From positions 127,613,450-127,677,449 of the forward strand of contig CP136069.1 of NCBI GenBank assembly GCA_032622095.1: 64,000 nucleotides of DNA. The letters run 5' to 3'. The notes below the pieces were generated by a model. That model worked only from the letters and a program-made list of their open reading frames with translations, was not told where the DNA came from and did not search any database. Source of the DNA: Siphonodentalium dalli (lineage: Eukaryota; Mollusca; Scaphopoda; Gadilida; Siphonodentaliidae). Of the stretch, positions 59,709 to 64,000 are shown one piece after another (the first letter of the stretch is position 1; each line of letters starts with the position of its first letter). Made by a program: the position numbers and the translations under genes.

Positions 59709-59795
59709 ACTGAATGGATTCTCCCGTTCAGTCATAGACATATGTATACATTGAATGGTCTATATTATTCACCCGGAGAAATGTGCAACCATTGT
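59709..59795 (+). repeat. Splice-site-associated repeat family (SAR), copy 6 (truncated)
   Basis: CTGAATGGATTCTCCCGTTC, AGTCATAGACATATGTATAC and TATTATTCACCCGGAGAAAT match the first third of the family; the rest is absent. Starts about 200 bp after the kinase exon donor. Confidence 0.7.
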
Positions 59796-60039
59796 AAGTC
59801 CAACAAGCTTGCGACATACTTCTAAGAATAGCGTATGCATAATTCTTGGGTAGCTCCATTATAGTTGAATTTGGGAGTGCTCAATCAACACTTCCTCTGT
59901 ATATATGTGGAAACTATGGGACCACAGCCAAATTGTACTCGTAGAAACATTACAGCAAGTGAACAGACTCCGGATAAATTTCATTTCGCAACATTGTGCG
60001 CCGGCTTATTCTAGTTAGTGCTGCCTTTCTAAAAAATTT

Positions 60040-60458
60040 GGCTACGTTCACACGCTGGCAAGTTTGCACTGTATGATTTTGCGGGCATTTCGTTATAGAA
60101 AACCACATGGTGCCATAATATGAACGGAACCGTGCACATAACATGCATCTTTACCAAAGCGGAAGACATGAGAAGTAACATTTATCTAATTCCACTTGTA
60201 ACAGTGCTATTGTAATTTGCCTTCAAATACCTGTATGATTTATTCTTGCCAGATAATTGCATGATATTTACAGGCAAATTCCGGTAGCATTGTTACCATT
60301 GGAACTACAGAGATTTTACTTCGAACGTAGTTAGCTGTGGCGCAGATGCACTTTATGTGCTTGTTTCCGTTCATATTATGGCACCATATCGTGTTCTACG
60401 ACAAAATGCCTGCAAACCATACCGTGCAAACTTGCCAGTGTATGAACGTACCCTAATA
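60040..60458. repeat. Foldback element, about 415 bp
   Basis: Arms of about 110 nt share TACGTTCA(C/T)AC, CTGGCAAGTTTGCAC, ATGGTGCCATAATATGAACG and GTGCACATAA with complements at 60335-60458. Arms are about 85 percent alike. Confidence 0.8.
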
Positions 60459-61038
60459 CATATATGATAACACAATCGCTTCTTCATAACAATAGTTAGA
60501 CCAATTTAATGTTGATTGACCTCCTTAATAATGGGTCAGTCACCATGATTAATAATTCGCACGGATCGACACACGCTATTTCTTTACAATATCAAATATG
60601 GTACCGATTCAGTATTTTTAATCATTTTTTTGGGAAATATGATGTTGTATATCGAATTCACAAACGACGATATCCATATTTACCTATTAGAGTTTATCCC
60701 TTTCAGTGCCAGGGGCAGATCTCATCGGCCCTAATTTACGGTCTGTAAAATCGGCCCTAAAAAACATATTTTTTTTATTTGTTTTGTGTTGAATTGTTTT
60801 TGGGTATGCTTAAGCATGCTATAGCGAATTTAAAAACAAACTTGATAAAACCTTAGGGGCATGTTATAACTCAAAACTATCACCAAGTATTCATAGTAAT
60901 AATTGTGATACCCATGGAAAACGTAAGATTCCCTGGCACTAAACCTACAAAATAAGTCTGTTAAATAATATAAGAAAAAATTATTAAAATTGTAAAAAAT
61001 TGTAAAACATAATAACAAATGATGAAAAATTGTTAGGC
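60459..61038. other. Sequence without recognised features
   Basis: AT-rich; nothing recognised. Confidence 0.35.
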
Positions 61039-61103
61039 CAATGCATTCTCTTATATATGCGAGGCGACCTATGGTCGACTCGCATATATAAGAGAATGCA
61101 TTG
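61039..61103. repeat. Perfect hairpin with 25-nt arms
   Basis: CAATGCATTCTCTTATATAT plus GCGAG at 61039-61063 is the exact complement of 61079-61103; loop 15 nt. Confidence 0.9.
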
Positions 61104-61389
61104 ACACAGGGTATATGGGTTGATACAAAAATAGGACCTGGCAATGAAAGGGTTAAAGGGACATTGTTCATTCGAGCTTCCAAATTGAAGGAGGTATACA
61201 TAATCTATTTATATTCCATGAAGCTCTAAAAAAATACTTGCCATATATATTAGTCGGGGAGCCAATAAGGTCCACCTGCACCCCCCCCCCCCCGATGATT
61301 ACAAATGACCTTATTTTTATTGTTCCCTATGGTATCCAGATAAAGAATCCGGAATTCACCGAAAAATAAAGGTGGCCCTACTGGGTGCT

Positions 61390-62700
61390 AGAGCCATTTG
61401 AATCCAAGATGGCCGCCATTTCCTCTAACTCCGACCAGATGTATTTAATCGTTGTAATAGATCGGTTGTTAGCAAAAGACACAGACAAAATGTATGCCAT
61501 TTTGTTGGTATGATGTCCTTCTTCAAAATGACGGCAAATAATTTCGAAAAAAAATCAAAATGGCCGCCGAAAAATGACGTCATATGCACGAAAATAGGAA
61601 ATTTAATTAATATTTCACCATATCTTCCATTTTTCTTCACATTAATCATTAGTAAATGGCAATGTTTTTGAGACAGTCATCAAGCGTGATATTATTGCGT
61701 CATTTTAAGACATTTGCCATTGACGAGTGTTCAGTAATAGATACAGAAAGAGGATTTGAAAAATAGGAGTGAAATTTTCGATGTTTTTTGCAAGACGATT
61801 TTGATGTATTTAATCGTTGTAATAGATCGGTTGTTAGCAAAAGACACAGACAAAATGTATGCCGTTTTGTTGGTATGATGTCCTTCTTCAAAATGCCGGC
61901 AAATAATTTCGAAATTTTTTTTAAATGGCCGCCGAAAAATGACGTCATATGCACGAAAATAGGAAATTTAATTAATATCTCACCATATCTTCCATTTTTC
62001 TTCACATTAATCCTAGTAAATGGCAATGTATTTGAGACAGGCATCAAGCGTGATATTATAGCGTCATTTTAAGACATTTGCCATTGACGAGGGTTCAGTA
62101 ATAGACACAGAAAGAGGATTTGAAAAAGAGGGGTGAAATTTTCGATATTTTTGCAAGACGGTCTTGATAATCATTTTAACGACAAACCACACAGGATGTT
62201 AATATAGAATGTCAACAACTATGTGCTTTATTTTATTGGACGGATGTTTTAATTCAATGGGAATGAAATTGGTGTAGAACATTTCCAAAATGGCCGCCGA
62301 AAATATGAAAAATGGTAAATATTGTCCCAGGGTGTCCTGCAATGGCTTACAAGTTGTGGTTGATATATACAATTGGCTAATCTGTATTATATACATTGAA
62401 TACTTACATGTCTGATGCACCATGGATCAATGTGTCTATTGTCACCACTGACATCACCAGAAATATTGGATATTTCTCTCACAAACTTGACATAAATATC
62501 GGCAAAAATTAACTTTTCAGGGTTGGACAATTGTTTTAAGTAAAATGCAACTATCATTGGTATCAAAGGTATTTATTGTTTTGGTCTATCTTAAATGTGT
62601 CACACTACGGTGATTATAGACCAAATTGCTCAAGATGGCTTCCAAAATGGCAACCAAATTTGTAAAAAGTTAATTTTTTACATATATCCCGAACATTATT
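61390..62700. repeat. AAGATGGC-family repeat containing a 365-bp tandem duplication
   Basis: Two units starting GTATTTAATCGTTGTAATAG at 61441 and 61806 are about 95 percent alike over some 360 nt; unit 2 ends near 62166. Each contains ATGGCCGCCGAAAAATGACG. Flanking sequence carries CAAGATGGCCGCCATT (61404), AAATGGCCGCCGAAA (62288) and CAAGATGGCTTCCAAAATGG (62633), as in the 1741 family. Confidence 0.85.
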
Positions 62701-62984
62701 ATCTGCGTTATTCGACAAGGTAGCAAACTGTGACTCACTTGGTTATTATACGTGTTAGTTAATTAACCGACAACTACGTTCTATTCTGTTTGTCCCAGTT
62801 CCGTATGGGGCATGACAAATTCATTTTAAAGTTGCAGTATGGAACCTCTTTTGTGATTCTGGCCATATTATTGAAAGGAAATGGGCAAAACTTTGAGACG
62901 GAACTGAGATGAACCGTAATATGTGGCTATTCTGGCCCATCATGATAAAAAGTGATCAACTGGATAAAAGATGGATGCCAATAT

Positions 62985-64000
62985 GGCAGCCAGGGAGTTA
63001 CTGTATGATCATAGGTGATGTGAATAGGTATACAGGGAGTTACTGTATGGTCATGAATGATGTGAATAGGTATACAATGAGTGACTATATGGTTATGAGT
63101 GGGGTGTCCATGGTGAGATGCATAGGAATATAAGGAGTGGCTGTATGGGCATGTGTGAGGTGAATCGGTATACATGTAGTGACTGTACGGTATATTGTGT
63201 GTGACCGATGTGATCGTGTGGGCATTGCTGTGGTTTATAGATATAACGAGAGTAGCTACATGGTCATCCGTGTGTTGTTTATGTATATATGGAGTGACTG
63301 TAAGGTCGTGGTGGTCGTGATGTATATGTGTACCGTGTGTGGCTGTATTGTGACATGTGGTGTATATGTATATTTGTGCTGTCTGTATGATCATGGATGG
63401 ATTGCGTAGATAAATAGGGTGTGATTTTATGGTTATGGGTAATGTGTATAGGTGCACATGGTATGCCTGTGGTCAAGATTGAAGTTATATGCATACCTGG
63501 AATAAGCTTTATGGTTATTGACGAGCGTGTGGCTATATAGGGAGTGCCATTTTGGTAACGGGTGGGTCGTATATTTATATATGTTGTGGATGTATTATCA
63601 TCGGTGGTGTATATGGTGTAGATGAATGATCATGGATGGCGTGTATGAGTATACAGTGAGTTGATTAATTGTCATGTGTGAGGTGTATATGCAAGTATGA
63701 GACTTATGAGTGGTCGTGTGTGCGGGTATTGGTATATTTGGAAGGGCTCACCATTGGTGGGTGAGGTGTATATGTATATCTGAATTGACTCTATGGTCAT
63801 GGGTATGGACGAATAGATATACATGTAGTGGCTGTATGGTCCATTGTGAGATGAATAGGTATAAAATGAGTGACTGTATGATCGTGAATGTGAAATAATA
63901 TGTATACATAGAGTGACTATATGGTCAGGTGTAGGAGTATACCTGGTGTTCATGCATGGTGATTCATGGCTGTATCGTCATTTGTGGCATGTACCGGTAT
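62985..64000 (+). repeat. Degenerate minisatellite, period about 42 bp, running past the window end
   Basis: A unit like GTGACTGTATGGTCATGAAT followed by GATGTGAATAGGTATACA is repeated about twenty times with increasing divergence. Best preserved at 62985-63110 and 63770-63930. Long open frames on both strands here (His/Thr-rich on the minus) are artefacts of the repeat. Confidence 0.8.

Noticed and set aside
62927-63457. 176-residue His/Thr-rich open frame on the minus strand
   Set aside because: It is produced by the 42-bp minisatellite; similar frames occur on both strands and there is no start or splice context.

Overview
The window is eukaryotic and AT-rich, and looks like a marine invertebrate. 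Coding sequence is split into short exons with consensus splice sites. Introns are several kilobases long and full of small inverted-repeat elements, and the recognisable proteins are animal extracellular and signalling families. A lophotrochozoan (mollusc- or brachiopod-like) source is plausible, because ADAMTS/MIG-17-like proteases are numerous there, but the sequence alone does not fix the taxon.

1-30 kb, plus strand: one gene model of ten phase-compatible exons encoding the C-terminal part of a secreted ADAMTS/MIG-17-like metalloprotease. The order is end of the M12B catalytic domain (third zinc His and Met-turn), cysteine-rich domain (three exons, one of 22 nt), a very long Thr-rich mucin-like stretch, three copies of a short ShKT-like module with a CC motif, a thrombospondin type 1 repeat and a final four-Cys ShKT-like module. 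From the 22-nt exon onwards every junction is phase 1, the usual sign of exon shuffling. A further thrombospondin repeat lies out of frame just after the apparent stop. The 5' exons with signal peptide, propeptide and HExxH are not seen and probably lie upstream of the window.

30-50 kb: mainly repeats, one weak candidate exon near 37.9 kb, and a 4.5-kb PIF/Harbinger DNA transposon (43578-48064) with long terminal inverted repeats, a 3-bp target duplication, an intact DDE nuclease gene and a convergent MADF/Myb-like gene.

50-59.5 kb, plus strand: four phase-compatible exons of a second gene, with a weakly SEFIR/TIR-like N-terminal region, a charged linker, a helical region and a kinase-like domain lacking key catalytic residues. 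Its C-lobe lies beyond the last exon I can place. 59.5-64 kb is repeats only.

The most unusual overall feature is repeat architecture. At least 25 foldback or TIR elements are present. One repeat family has six copies, all in the orientation of transcription, and three of them begin within about 35 bp of a 5' splice site in two unrelated genes. A 350-bp tandem array is flanked by near-identical 189-bp direct repeats.
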